Positions 8,480 to 19,254 of a DNA stretch of 64,000 nt are shown piece after piece (within the stretch, counting starts at the first letter, position 1; each line of letters opens with the position of its first letter). The notes below the pieces were generated by a model. It was not told where the DNA came from. It was given only the letters and a program-made list of their open reading frames with translations, and searched no databases. The translations under genes and the position numbers were made by a program. The DNA lies in assembly GCA_022825385.1 (NCBI GenBank), contig JAJDWX010000009.1, forward strand, positions 62,001 to 126,000, in the 5' to 3' direction. The DNA is from Rhodothermales bacterium. Lineage in GTDB: Bacteria > Bacteroidota > Rhodothermia > Rhodothermales > VXPQ01.

Positions 8480-9595
8480 ATGGCGCCGGTGCATTATTGT
8501 ACAGGTCGGTTCCCACCGGAAGACCGGCTGGACTGGTCGAAACTGATCCCATTGCTTGGGCCGGCTGCCGCTGCCGTCGCGCGTTATGACGAGACGCTTG
8601 CGGCGATCCCGAATCCCGAGGTGTTGTTGTCGCCGCTGACCGCGCAAGAGGCCGCGCTCTCGTCGAAAATAGAAGGGATACGGGCTACCCTTGGCGAAAT
8701 CCTGGGGTTCGAGGCGGGGCAGAAGGTTGGTGCGCCGCAACGCCGCAACGACATCGAAGAAATTCTCAACTGTCGCATGGCTATGCGCGATGCCGTAACG
8801 CTGTTGCAGGACGCGCCGCTCTCGACGAGGGTTGTGCTCGAAGCGCATCGGGCGTTGCTGGACGGGGTTCGCGGTCGCAACAAGATGCCTGGCGAACTAC
8901 GGCGCATTTCTAACTGGATCGGTCGGCCCGGGTCCACGATAGAGAACGCCACCTATGTTCCTATTGGCGCCGACAGACTCTCGAGGGGCATGTCCAAATG
9001 GGAACGCTACATGCGCGAAGATGCGCCTGATCGCCTCGTTCAACTCGCCGTTCTTCATGCCGAGTTTGAGGCGCTGCATCCCTTTCTGGATGGCAACGGG
9101 CGCATAGGGCGCATGTTGATTCCCCTGTTTTTATGGCAACGCGGTTTTATCAGGCAGCCTGTGTTTTGTATCAGCGCGTATCTGGAGGCGCGAAGGGAAT
9201 GCTATTTCGCCGGGCTGCTCTCTGTTTCCCGCGACGATGACTGGACCGGCTGGTGTCGGTTTTTTCTGGAGGCGGTGCAGGCGCAGGCCGAAGAAAACGC
9301 CCGCAAAGTGCGGGAGATGCTTGATCTTTACGAGGACACGAAGCATCGGGTAGCAGCGATGACCCGATCCCCTCATGTCGCTCATGCCCTTGATGCAATT
9401 TTCCGGCAGCCCGTTCTTGGTAGTACGGGTTTCGCCAAAACCGCCGGGATTCCGGGGCGTACGGCGAGGCGTATTCTGGATGTACTGTGCGAGGGGGAAG
9501 TGCTGGAGTTGCTCGATGCGGGTGGCGGGCGGCGGCAACGTTTTTTCCTGTTTCGTCCTCTGCTGCATCTCATTGAAGGCGTTGACTCCTTTTGA
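8480..9595 (+). CDS. Fic family protein (AMP-transferase fold) with N-terminal inhibitory helix
   Basis: Fic proteins usually transfer AMP from ATP to target hydroxyls. The active-site motif HPFLDGNGRIGR is complete at residues 200-211, including the catalytic His and the Arg that holds ATP phosphates. The inhibitory motif SSKIEG at 61-66 fits [S/T]xxxE[G/N], placing the protein in the class that is autoinhibited by its own N-terminal helix. The C-terminal ~90 residues, with FAKTAGIPGRTARRILDVLC, look like a winged helix that could bind DNA or the gene's own promoter. RBS GGAGGAAG at 8468-8475 supports the ATG at 8480. No separate antitoxin is needed or seen. It lies between repeat copies B and C. 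Confidence 0.92.
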   Translation: MAPVHYCTGRFPPEDRLDWSKLIPLLGPAAAAVARYDETLAAIPNPEVLLSPLTAQEAALSSKIEGIRATLGEILGFEAGQKVGAPQRRNDIEEILNCRMAMRDAVTLLQDAPLSTRVVLEAHRALLDGVRGRNKMPGELRRISNWIGRPGSTIENATYVPIGADRLSRGMSKWERYMREDAPDRLVQLAVLHAEFEALHPFLDGNGRIGRMLIPLFLWQRGFIRQPVFCISAYLEARRECYFAGLLSVSRDDDWTGWCRFFLEAVQAQAEENARKVREMLDLYEDTKHRVAAMTRSPHVAHALDAIFRQPVLGSTGFAKTAGIPGRTARRILDVLCEGEVLELLDAGGGRRQRFFLFRPLLHLIEGVDSF

Positions 9596-9626
9596 CGAGC
9601 ACCTCTCAGCGCTATCTGTACAACGC

Positions 9627-9782
9627 GCCATTTATTGGCCATTTTCGTTCATTGCTGGCCATAAGTGACCGCCAAACGACTTTATCGGCCACTTTAAGCA
9701 GTATTTGTCCGCAAAATATCGTCTCCGGCATGGGGAAACCTCCGATTATTTCCCCAAAACCCTGCCGTCCCCAACAAGCACG
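9627..9782. repeat. Intergenic repeat, copy C
   Basis: TGACCGCCAAACGACTTTAT at 9666-9685 and GGCCACTTTAAG at 9688-9699, followed by a ~70-base tail matching copy A (GCATGGGGAAACCTCCGATT). Lies between the Fic gene and the Xre/RES pair; the rest of this gap (9596-9873) shows nothing else. Confidence 0.7.
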
Positions 9783-9873
9783 CCATTGCAATCCGGCATG
9801 CGATCATCGGGCAAATTCCCGGGAACCCACTAAATAAAACGCAGTTTTATGTCAAAAAATACGACTATACGCC

Positions 9874-10224
9874 ATGATGCTTCAGGAATACATCCAGGAC
9901 GAAGTGATTTCGCCCGAATTGGTCGCGAATGCGCTTCGCACCAACCGGCGCGAAATCGCCCATACGCTGGGGTTGGGAGGTGATGCGCTCTCCAGAACGA
10001 CAAGAATCCGGGCGTTCAAGACCCAGACCCGCATCCGGGAAATGCTGGAGATTCTCAATCGCGTGGAGGCGCAAACGGGTTCTCTTTTGGCGGCGTACGC
10101 CTGGTTTCGTTCCGAGCCGCTGGCGGGATTCGGGGGGATGACCCCGGATCAACTCGTGCGCGACGGGAAGGCGAACTATGTCCATGCGTACCTTGACCGT
10201 ATCATGGCGGGCGGTTATGCGTGA
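9874..10224 (+). CDS. Xre/MbcA/ParS-type antitoxin (DUF2384) of a RES toxin pair
   Basis: The 116-residue protein has an N-terminal helix-turn-helix-like part (SPELVANALRTNRREIAHTL) and the C-terminal toxin-binding domain of the MbcA/ParS/Xre family: EILNRVEAQTGSLLAAYAWF, then PLAGFGGMTPDQLVRDGKA and VHAYLDRIMAGGYA. In this family the antitoxin blocks the RES toxin by plugging its active site and usually represses the operon. The stop codon overlaps the next gene's ATG by one base (TGATG), as expected for a toxin-antitoxin operon. The start could also be the second Met at 9877. A shortened copy of this gene lies at 12796-13050. Confidence 0.9.
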   Translation: MMLQEYIQDEVISPELVANALRTNRREIAHTLGLGGDALSRTTRIRAFKTQTRIREMLEILNRVEAQTGSLLAAYAWFRSEPLAGFGGMTPDQLVRDGKANYVHAYLDRIMAGGYA

Positions 10225-10730
10225 TGCGGTTTCAGGGGATTGTTTATCGCGCGCATAACCCGCAATGGGTCTGGGATCCGCGTTCCGGGGAAGGGGCCCG
10301 GCGCCATGGCGGTCGATTTAATCGCCGCAAGCAGCTTGCGCTGTATATGTCCCTCTCCCCGCTAACGGCTATCCGCGAAGCGCAGCCCTTGGGGCGACCC
10401 ATGCAACCGCTCGTACTTTGCGCCTATGAGGCCGACGTCGAACCTGTTTTCGATGCGCTGGACGCCGCTCGTCGAGCGGAGTACGCGGTGTCGGACGCCG
10501 ACCTTGCTTGTCCAACCTGGGAGCGGGATATGCGGGATGGCAAAACGCCGTTGTCTCATGCGCTGGCGGATCGATTGATCGCGGCGGGTTTTGCCGGCAT
10601 GCGGGTGCAAAGTTTTGCGCGAGAAGCCGGGCCGGAGGATATGAATCTGGTGCTATGGCGGTGGGGAACGCAACGGCCAACCCGCCTCGCGTTGATTGAC
10701 GACGAGGAGCGTTTGCTCGGAAAGCCATAA
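10224..10730 (+). CDS. RES-domain toxin (NAD+-degrading type)
   Basis: RES toxins deplete cellular NAD+. The 168-residue protein shows the fold's landmarks: FQGIVYRAHNPQW, RRHGGRFNRRKQLALYMSLS with the conserved Arg at ~31, TAIREAQ with the Glu at ~52, and MRVQSFAREAG with the Ser at ~130. These three residues give the family its name. Translation is coupled to the upstream antitoxin through the TGATG overlap; a GTG three bases earlier is a less likely start. Length and gene order are standard. Repeat copy D lies 220 bases downstream. Confidence 0.9.
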   Translation: MRFQGIVYRAHNPQWVWDPRSGEGARRHGGRFNRRKQLALYMSLSPLTAIREAQPLGRPMQPLVLCAYEADVEPVFDALDAARRAEYAVSDADLACPTWERDMRDGKTPLSHALADRLIAAGFAGMRVQSFAREAGPEDMNLVLWRWGTQRPTRLALIDDEERLLGKP

Positions 10731-10950
10731 GACGCCATGGCAAGGGCCGCCGGCTTTGTCTCTCCATTCGACAAGGAATACTGGCGGTTACGCCCCCAAA
10801 AAATTCCGGCGCGCAAACCCCTTATCCGTATTATAAGGCCCAAACGCCTGCAATCGGATTGCTTCTGCTGAAAACGCGCACCGGACCCCGCCGAATTTGT
10901 CTTTTGCCACGATGCCCTCTACGCCCCGTTCGCTTTTCGCCTGTGTTCTT

Positions 10951-10985
10951 CTGGCCACTTTAAGAAATATATGACCATCAAGCCT
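10951..10985. repeat. Intergenic repeat, copy D (short)
   Basis: Only the right part of the unit is left: GGCCACTTTAAG (10953-10964) then AAATATATGACCATCAAGCC. It runs into the first possible ATG of the nitroreductase gene. The rest of the gap after the RES gene (10731-10950) contains nothing recognisable. Confidence 0.6.
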
Positions 10986-10997
10986 GCTTATGTTACC

Positions 10998-11648
10998 ATG
11001 AAACTCCAGCCCGTTGTCTACTCCCCGGACGAAGCGATCCGGCGCGCGCAGCGTTTTGCGGACGACATGGCGCGCCGTCGCACCGTGCGGGATTTCGATT
11101 CCCGGCCCATCCCGGAAGAAGTGATTGCCGCTGCGTTGCGGGTTGCCGCTTCGGCGCCCAGCGGCGCGAACCGGCAGCCGTGGCGTTTCGTGGTGGTGCG
11201 CGATCCGGAGATCAAGGCCCGCATCCGCGTTGCGGCGGAGGCCGAGGAGCGCGCATTCTACCGTCGCCGGGCTACGCGCGAATGGCTGGACGCATTGGCT
11301 CCGTTGGGCACAGACGAAAACAAGCCGTTCCTTGAAGAAGCCCCGGCGCTTATCGCTATTTTCCTCGAACGCTACGGGCTGGGCCCGGACGGCAAGCGCA
11401 TCAAGAACTACTACGCGTCGGAATCGGTGGGCATTGCCGCAGGCTTTCTGATCGCGGCGCTGCATCACGCCGGCGTCGCCACCCTTACGCACACGCCCAG
11501 CCCGATGCGCTTCCTGAACGAGATTCTGGAAAGGCCGCGCAACGAAACCCCGTTTCTGCTGCTTGTCGCGGGCTATCCGCGCCAGGACGCCGAAGCGCCC
11601 GACATCGAAAAATTGCCCTTCGATACCGTGGTTCGCTACATGGGGTGA
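10998..11648 (+). CDS. Nitroreductase family protein, iodotyrosine deiodinase/BluB-like
   Basis: An FMN-dependent oxidoreductase of the nitroreductase fold. Diagnostic segments are MARRRTVRDFDSRPIPEEVI (FMN phosphate-binding Arg residues), VAASAPSGANRQPWRFVVVR (residues ~47-67) and ESVGIAAGFLIAALHHAGVA. The order and spacing match the iodotyrosine-deiodinase-like subgroup, whose bacterial substrates are mostly undefined. The ATG at 10998 is preferred because the earlier ATG at 10971 falls inside repeat copy D and the family similarity begins at YSPDEAIRRAQRF. It is the last plus-strand gene of the repeat-rich stretch. Confidence 0.85.
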   Translation: MKLQPVVYSPDEAIRRAQRFADDMARRRTVRDFDSRPIPEEVIAAALRVAASAPSGANRQPWRFVVVRDPEIKARIRVAAEAEERAFYRRRATREWLDALAPLGTDENKPFLEEAPALIAIFLERYGLGPDGKRIKNYYASESVGIAAGFLIAALHHAGVATLTHTPSPMRFLNEILERPRNETPFLLLVAGYPRQDAEAPDIEKLPFDTVVRYMG

Positions 11649-11693
11649 CGGGCTGCCCGTACGCTTGTTCTCCGCAACCGCCTTGCCCCCGGC

Positions 11694-12497
11694 TCAGAAC
11701 CGGTACGAGACGCTCACAAGGGGCCGGATATCAAAGTCCTCCTCAAGCCACCTGGTAAATCCCAGTTCGGCTCCTAATGAATTGGTCAGGAACCGCGCGC
11801 CCGCAGTAAGAATCGAAAATCCTGTTTCCACCCAAACGATTCGTCGAAATTCACCGAATATCTTGATTTGGCCCTGGCCGGGCGTGAACGCCAGGACATC
11901 CCCGCCAAAAGCCAGTACTGGTTCCGTTTCATACTTGTCTTCATCGAACCTGTCTACGGAATACCCGGCGAATCCGACAGAAAGGTGTCCACTGACCCCT
12001 TCCCTTATTTTCGAAGAGAGCCCCAAAGAAGCCCCGTACAAAAAACCCGCGGCGTCTGTCGGAAGAATTATAATGCCTCGTATGCTGGTGGTCAATTGCC
12101 CCCGGTTGTATATGCGCAACTTGGGCGCCAGGTACGGATAAGATTCGGCTTCCGATATAATAGTGTCATCATACCCCTCATACTCGTATCTCCAGTGGCC
12201 AGAACCAAGCTCCACGGTCAAATAATCCTGAATGCCGTAGGCGGCGTGCACGATAAACGTCAGGGACGTTAATTCGTCGTCGGAGAATTGCGCCCACCAG
12301 TCGGCGCCGGCGTATCCCGCGGCCAGGAAGCCCCTCCCGGTCGGGAGCGTGTATGCGTTAGAACCTGTGAAACCGGTCGTGGAAAACATCCTCGGCGGAA
12401 CCGGATCCGGAACGGAGGCCGTTTGGGCCCGGCTCGCGGATGCCCCGAAACCCAGGACGATGATCGCGATGGCGGCGACGATGGATCGGGGCTTCAT
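11694..12497 (-). CDS. Outer-membrane beta-barrel-like protein, function unknown
   Basis: A 267-residue exported protein. The N-terminus MKPRSIVAAIAIIVLGFGAS ending in ASRAQ is a clear signal peptide. The rest alternates short amphipathic strands with aromatic residues (GFLAAGYAGADWWAQFSDDE, ELGSGHWRYEYEGYDDT, LGFTRWLEEDFDIRPLVSVS) and ends in Tyr-Arg-Phe, the C-terminal Phe common to outer-membrane barrels. The start at 12497 has a GGAGAG ribosome site and is preferred to the long upstream extension. No family is recognised and the neighbours give no clue. Confidence 0.72.
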   Translation of the reverse strand: MKPRSIVAAIAIIVLGFGASASRAQTASVPDPVPPRMFSTTGFTGSNAYTLPTGRGFLAAGYAGADWWAQFSDDELTSLTFIVHAAYGIQDYLTVELGSGHWRYEYEGYDDTIISEAESYPYLAPKLRIYNRGQLTTSIRGIIILPTDAAGFLYGASLGLSSKIREGVSGHLSVGFAGYSVDRFDEDKYETEPVLAFGGDVLAFTPGQGQIKIFGEFRRIVWVETGFSILTAGARFLTNSLGAELGFTRWLEEDFDIRPLVSVSYRF

Positions 12498-12795
12498 GAG
12501 GTTCTCTCCGGTTAGAAACATTGGCTTGGAGACGCATCGGTTCGGGTACTTTCGCCCGACCCGATACATTAATAAATTGAATAAGAAGGTAAAAGTTGCG
12601 GAAAAATTCGAAGGGCGCGAAATCAGCGAAGATGCGCGCGGCCCTCGTTGGCGTCGGACTGTACAATCGGACGGTGCGGAGCGTCTGCTTGCCTCGTTTC
12701 CGAACGGATGCGCGACCGGGGCGTTGTAAGGAAAATAATTCCCGCGTTTTTCAGCGATAGCCCCTGTTTTTAACGCAAGCGTCTCGAAGCACGAT
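12498..12795. other. Intergenic gap without recognised features
   Basis: This gap of about 300 bases between the barrel protein and the truncated antitoxin copy should contain the barrel gene's promoter, but I see no clear motif or repeat. Confidence 0.4.
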
Positions 12796-13050
12796 ATGCG
12801 ATTATCGGATATTTTTCCAGAAATTGTGAGAATTCGGGTTGCCAGGGAGCAAACCCGCATCCGGGAAACACTGGAGATTCTTAATCGGGTGGAAGCGCAA
12901 GCCGGTTCTCTTTTGGCGGCGTATGTCTGGTTTTGCTCCAAACCGATGGCGGGTTTCGGCGGCATGACCCCGGATCAACTCGTGCGGGAAGGCAAAACGA
13001 GCCATATCCATGCGTACCTTGACCGTATTGAGGCGGGCGGTTATGCGTGA
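12796..13050 (+). pseudogene. Truncated duplicate of the Xre/DUF2384 antitoxin
   Basis: Residues from QTRIRETLEILNRVEAQAGS to the end (HAYLDRIEAGGYA) are a close copy of the C-terminal half of the antitoxin at 9874-10224. The DNA match covers about 12852-13052 against 10026-10226 and stops immediately after the position of the RES start codon. The helix-turn-helix is missing, replaced by an unrelated leader (MRLSDIFPEIVRIRVA), and no RES gene follows. It could still be translated as a toxin-binding domain alone, so it might act as an orphan antitoxin; a decayed duplication is more likely. Confidence 0.65.
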
Positions 13051-14581
13051 TGCAAGCCTCCATCGGTTATTCCAGACGGCCCTTGTGCTCGCAACGGCTG
13101 TCGCCTTTGTCACGCCCGCGAGCGGACAGAATTCATTCGTACTGATTTCTCCGAATGTCGCCTGCCGCGCCGCGCCTTCGTTCACAGCGGATGCATTGGG
13201 AGTTTTTCGGCACATGGGCATGGAAGGAGGGATGGAAATTGGGGTCTCGCGCAGGGAAACGAGCGCTGCCGGGGACGTTTGGGCGTACTTGCGCGAAGCC
13301 TATTCCAAATGGGCAGAACCGCCTGTCGTCAACGGGTGCTGGATACCGGAATCGGTCATTTCCGCAATGGATGGATACTTTGTATCGGAGACGAACCTGC
13401 TGCAAATGGCTGACGGACTGCTTTCCAGAACCGAGGGGGTGTCGGTGAGCGACCTGGTAGCCGTACACAATATTTTTGAATACCCCCCGCACCAAGCGAT
13501 TGTCGAAGGGTCGCCGGACCTTATGCAACGTCGGCGCCAATTGATTGAGCGCGCTTTGATCGAGGCGTCTGTACATGAGTTGGCAGCGGACGCTCCATTG
13601 ATTACGGCCTGGATGGATTCGTTCCCGGACCAGTTTAATGACGCCAGTGAGCGCCTTGAGCCGACGGAATGGGCAATTGTCGCGCCCGATGTGGCCTGCC
13701 GCTCCACGCCGGCCAGGTTCCCGGCAGCGAATGCTTTGCTGCTTCCGCTGGACTATCATTTCAATGCCGAGCGCCCAGACACCGTTGTCGCTGGCGAAAC
13801 ATGGACTTTCGTTTTCGACGGGTGCTGGGTGCGCAAGTCGTTGATCGCCTCCGGCGATACGGACGAGCATGTGCTGGCGATTGCGGAACGGTTCGAGTTG
13901 ACGGGCGACGAATGGTCGAAAGCGAATCTGTTGCGGGCGTATAACGTCTTTTCGAGTCGCAAATACGGTCACAGGGACATGACAGAAACCTCGGCAATGC
14001 TGAGTTTGCGGCGCCTGGAAGTGCTCGACAGCTGGCTAAAGAGGCATTATGGCATGACAGATCCGCTTTCCGTTTCCATAATTCGATCCCTTGACGCAGA
14101 AGTCCAGCATTTCGAACCGGGGGGAAGTTGGACACTGCGCGACGAGACCTTCCTGAACCTGTACGAACAACACAAAGGCAGCCCCGACGCCCACGCGATC
14201 TTGTGGACGTTTGCGAATCTGCGTGCTTACCACGATTGCGAGGGAACGTTCGCCTGCACCTTCCGCGTGCGAATCATGGATCGATGGGCCAAATACTGGA
14301 TCGAATATCCGCACGGCTCCAGCGTAGCATATGCGGTATCCATAGCTGAGGATCTGCTGGGGTATTTTCTGAAAGGATGCAAGGGCGCCCGCAATGCCGC
14401 GCCCGATTCCTGGGAGGCGCAGTGGGGCGAGCACGCAGATTGGGAGTACGGGGGTGCAGAAGTGGCAGCGGATTTGCGTACGTCATTGGCGGAGGTTGAT
14501 GGGGCAATCAAGGCGTCGCTGCTGTACGATTTGTACGAACTTGAAGCATGCGCGACCGAAGCCGCAACCCAGGAACGTTGA
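13043..14581 (+). CDS. Secreted protein with duplicated SH3-like modules, function unknown
   Basis: A 512-residue protein starting with a signal peptide (ATG at 13043, hydrophobic TALVLATAVAFVTPASG). It contains two related modules: SFVLISPNVACRAAPSFTAD...NGCWIPESVI near the N-terminus and EWAIVAPDVACRSTPARFPA...DGCWVRKSLI near residue ~225. Each has a Cys-Arg-x-x-Pro core and a closing GCW, like bacterial SH3-type modules, and is followed by a helical region. The C-terminal third is helical with several Cys. The start codon lies inside the end of the duplicated antitoxin fragment, so the gene's 5' end was shaped by that duplication. The role is unknown. Confidence 0.7.
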   Translation: MRDASLHRLFQTALVLATAVAFVTPASGQNSFVLISPNVACRAAPSFTADALGVFRHMGMEGGMEIGVSRRETSAAGDVWAYLREAYSKWAEPPVVNGCWIPESVISAMDGYFVSETNLLQMADGLLSRTEGVSVSDLVAVHNIFEYPPHQAIVEGSPDLMQRRRQLIERALIEASVHELAADAPLITAWMDSFPDQFNDASERLEPTEWAIVAPDVACRSTPARFPAANALLLPLDYHFNAERPDTVVAGETWTFVFDGCWVRKSLIASGDTDEHVLAIAERFELTGDEWSKANLLRAYNVFSSRKYGHRDMTETSAMLSLRRLEVLDSWLKRHYGMTDPLSVSIIRSLDAEVQHFEPGGSWTLRDETFLNLYEQHKGSPDAHAILWTFANLRAYHDCEGTFACTFRVRIMDRWAKYWIEYPHGSSVAYAVSIAEDLLGYFLKGCKGARNAAPDSWEAQWGEHADWEYGGAEVAADLRTSLAEVDGAIKASLLYDLYELEACATEAATQER

Positions 14582-14636
14582 TCCCGAAATTCCTTACCAT
14601 GGAGAACCGCCTGTCGCGGCGTAACAGGTTGCTCCC

Positions 14637-16055
14637 ATGTCCCGCTCCTTCCAGCCTCATCTTTTCGTTATCCTTGGCGCCAGCGGCGATCTGACGACGC
14701 GCAAACTGGCGCCCGCCCTGTTTCGTCTCATGCAGCGGCATGACGAACTGCGTTGTTGCCATATTCTTGGCGTGGCCCGGTCCGACCTGTCCGACGCAGC
14801 GTTCCGGGACCGTATTCGCGAAGCGCTGCGCGACGAGCCGCATGCCGCGGACGCCGATCTTTCCGCCTGGTGCGACGACCATGTGTTCTACCAGTCGCTG
14901 GGAGGCGGGAGCAATGGCTACGAACGCCTTGCCCGCCGGGTCGTCGCCATCGAAAAGGCGTACGGCCTGCCCGGCAACCGGGTTTTTTATCTTGCCCTGC
15001 CTCCAAAGACCTTTCCCGGCACCATCGAAGCCCTTGGCCAGGCCCATCTCCACAAGTCGGCGGGATGGTCGCGGCTTGTCGTCGAAAAGCCGTTCGGACG
15101 CGATCTGGCGTCTGCCCAGGCCCTGAACGATCTGGTGCATCGCTATTTCGACGAGTCCCGGATATTTCGCATCGATCATTACCTCGGAAAAGAAACCGTC
15201 CAGAACCTGCTGGTCTTTCGGTTCGGCAACGCGCTTTTCGAAAGCGTATGGCATCGGGGGCAAATAGAACGGGTCGATATTCAGGTGCACGAAGCGCTCG
15301 GCGTGGAAACGCGGGCAGGGTATTACGACCAGTCGGGGGCGTTGCGGGACATGGTGCAGAATCATCTTACGCAGTTGCTTTCGCTGGTCGCCATGGAGGC
15401 CCCCGCCCGGTTCGACGCCGACTCCATCCGGCAGGAAAAAATAAAGGTCCTGGAATCGGTCGTCTCGCTCCGGCCCGAGGATGTGCTGCTGGGCCAGTAC
15501 GCCGCCGGCGAATCGGATGGCCGGCCCGCAAGGGCGTACCGCGAGGAAAAAGGGGTGTCGAAGGGGTCTGTCACCGAAACGTTCGTCCGCCTGCGCATGG
15601 AGATCGCCAACTGGCGGTGGCGAGGCGTTCCGTTCATTCTCGAAACCGGCAAGCGCATGCCCGAAAAGCGCACCCGCATCGCGATCCGGTTTCAGCCGGC
15701 GCCCGTCTCGCTTTTTCGCCCTTACGAGGATACCTGCGACGTTCGCCCCAACATCCTCGAAATCACGTTGCAACCGGACGAAGGGTTTAACCTGCATTTT
15801 GAGGTCAAGCAGCCGCGCATGCCGCTCAGGCTCGCGCCCCGAAGGCTCCGTTTCCGCTACGACGAGGTGTTCGGCGATCTCCCGCAAGCCTACGAAACCT
15901 TGCTTGGGGATGTGATCCAGGGAGACCAGACCCTGTTTGTGCATGCCGACGAAGTGATCAACTCGTGGCGGCTCTACACGCCGATTCTGGAAGCCGGGCT
16001 GCCCGTGCATCCGTACGCTCCCGGGTCGCAGGGGCCGCATTCCGCGCCGCAATAG
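14637..16055 (+). CDS. zwf: Glucose-6-phosphate 1-dehydrogenase
   Basis: Oxidises glucose 6-phosphate to 6-phosphogluconolactone with NADP+, the first step of the oxidative pentose phosphate pathway. The dinucleotide-binding motif ILGASGDLTTRKLAPALF is at residues ~12-29 and the substrate motif RIDHYLGKETVQNLL begins at ~178. Further family blocks include VVEKPFGRDLASAQALN, GYYDQSGALRDMVQNHLTQL and a C-terminal DEVINSWRLYTPIL. Length (472) is slightly short of the usual ~490. Downstream is nadE on the opposite strand, with a 12-base gap. No 6-phosphogluconolactonase or gnd is visible nearby. Confidence 0.96.
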   Translation: MSRSFQPHLFVILGASGDLTTRKLAPALFRLMQRHDELRCCHILGVARSDLSDAAFRDRIREALRDEPHAADADLSAWCDDHVFYQSLGGGSNGYERLARRVVAIEKAYGLPGNRVFYLALPPKTFPGTIEALGQAHLHKSAGWSRLVVEKPFGRDLASAQALNDLVHRYFDESRIFRIDHYLGKETVQNLLVFRFGNALFESVWHRGQIERVDIQVHEALGVETRAGYYDQSGALRDMVQNHLTQLLSLVAMEAPARFDADSIRQEKIKVLESVVSLRPEDVLLGQYAAGESDGRPARAYREEKGVSKGSVTETFVRLRMEIANWRWRGVPFILETGKRMPEKRTRIAIRFQPAPVSLFRPYEDTCDVRPNILEITLQPDEGFNLHFEVKQPRMPLRLAPRRLRFRYDEVFGDLPQAYETLLGDVIQGDQTLFVHADEVINSWRLYTPILEAGLPVHPYAPGSQGPHSAPQ

Positions 16056-16067
16056 CGTGGCGGTCGC

Positions 16068-18128
<2,061 letters not shown>

Positions 18129-18202
18129 GGACCTGCGTCGTCGAGTCCTGTTCGCCAGTCAAGATACGCGATATGCGCTTCCCGCAAGGAGCGCCGCTTG
18201 CG

Positions 18203-19243
18203 TCAGGTTGCTTTTCGTAGTGCGGCGTCCCTGAGGCCATTCATGTAGGCGGCCCCCAGCGCGCGATCATACAGGCCGTATCCCGCCAGTCCTTCCTCCC
18301 CCCAGATCATGCGTCCGTGATCCGGCCGGGCCGGGCCGTCGAAACCGGTTTCCAGCAGCGCCTCCATGACCGCCGCCATATCCACGTCTCCGTCGGGGTG
18401 CGTACTCTCCTGAAAAGATCGCTCGCCGAGACGCCGAACGTTGCGCATATGCGCAAAATGGATGCGTCCCGCCAGCGAACGAATCGTTTCGGGCAGCCGC
18501 GCGGCTTCGGCGGGGTCCGCGCCCAGCGAACCGGTGCACAGGGTCACGCCATTCGCTTCGCTGTCCACCAGTTGCGTAACCCGTTTCAGCGCCGCCCCGC
18601 TTGCGATAATGCGCGGAAAGCCCGCCACGGACCAGGGCGGATCGTCGGGATGGATGGCGAGGCGTACGCCCGTCCGCTCGGCCGCAGGCACGATCCGCTC
18701 CAGAAAATACTTCAGGTTCTCCCACAAGTCTTCTTCCGAGCGTTCGGCGTACGCGGCCCGCAAAGCGGCTATTTCTTCCCCCGCGTAGGCGGCGTGCCAC
18801 CCCGGCAAATCCTGCGTTCCTTCGGAAAAATCGATGCCTTCCATTTCCTTCTGGTCGAACTGGAGCGCCGTCGATCCATCCGGTTGCGGCATGGCCAGGT
18901 TGGTGCGCAGCCAGTCGAAAACCGGCATAAAGTTATAGCAGACGACCGGTACGCCTTCTGCCGCCACGGCTTCCATGCTTTGCGCGTATCGGGCAATCAG
19001 GGCGTCCCGGCCCGGCAGGCCCAGTTTGATGCGCTCGTGCACTGCAATGGATTCCACCACGGAAAAGCGCAATCCCGCCGCCTCGATGGTTTGCCGCAGC
19101 GCGCGCACTTTTTCCCTTGGCCACGCCTCGCCCGGCCTGCAATCCTGCAAGGCGCTCACGACGCCCGTCATCCGGGGAATTTGCCGGATGTACGCGAGCG
19201 ACACCGGGTCGTCGGGGCCGTACCACCTGAACGCGAGTTGCAT
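18203..19243 (-). CDS. uxuA: Mannonate dehydratase
   Basis: Dehydrates D-mannonate to 2-keto-3-deoxygluconate in hexuronate breakdown. The 346-residue protein matches the family throughout: QLAFRWYGPDDPVSLAYIRQ at the N-terminus, VVCYNFMPVFDWLRTNLAMP, the metal-binding RLAIHPDDPPW, CTGSLGADP, HFAHMRNV and RPDHGRMIWGEEG. It fits the xylan/uronate theme suggested by the GH10 enzyme at the left end, though that gene is 17 kb away. The upstream gap carries a half-copy of the fold-back repeat arm. No uxuB or kdg genes are visible in the window. Confidence 0.95.
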   Translation of the reverse strand: MQLAFRWYGPDDPVSLAYIRQIPRMTGVVSALQDCRPGEAWPREKVRALRQTIEAAGLRFSVVESIAVHERIKLGLPGRDALIARYAQSMEAVAAEGVPVVCYNFMPVFDWLRTNLAMPQPDGSTALQFDQKEMEGIDFSEGTQDLPGWHAAYAGEEIAALRAAYAERSEEDLWENLKYFLERIVPAAERTGVRLAIHPDDPPWSVAGFPRIIASGAALKRVTQLVDSEANGVTLCTGSLGADPAEAARLPETIRSLAGRIHFAHMRNVRRLGERSFQESTHPDGDVDMAAVMEALLETGFDGPARPDHGRMIWGEEGLAGYGLYDRALGAAYMNGLRDAALRKAT

Positions 19244-19254
19244 GGAATACGTTG

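Noticed and set aside
8088-8546. A 152-codon plus-strand frame before the Fic gene
   Set aside because: Cys- and Phe-rich translation running through repeat copy B into the Fic start in another frame; no domain and no ribosome site.
6949-9782. Chromosomal integron with attC sites
   Set aside because: The repeats separate single-gene units as in a cassette array, but no integron integrase is visible, the genes are not all in one orientation, and I could not recognise the paired core sites of attC.
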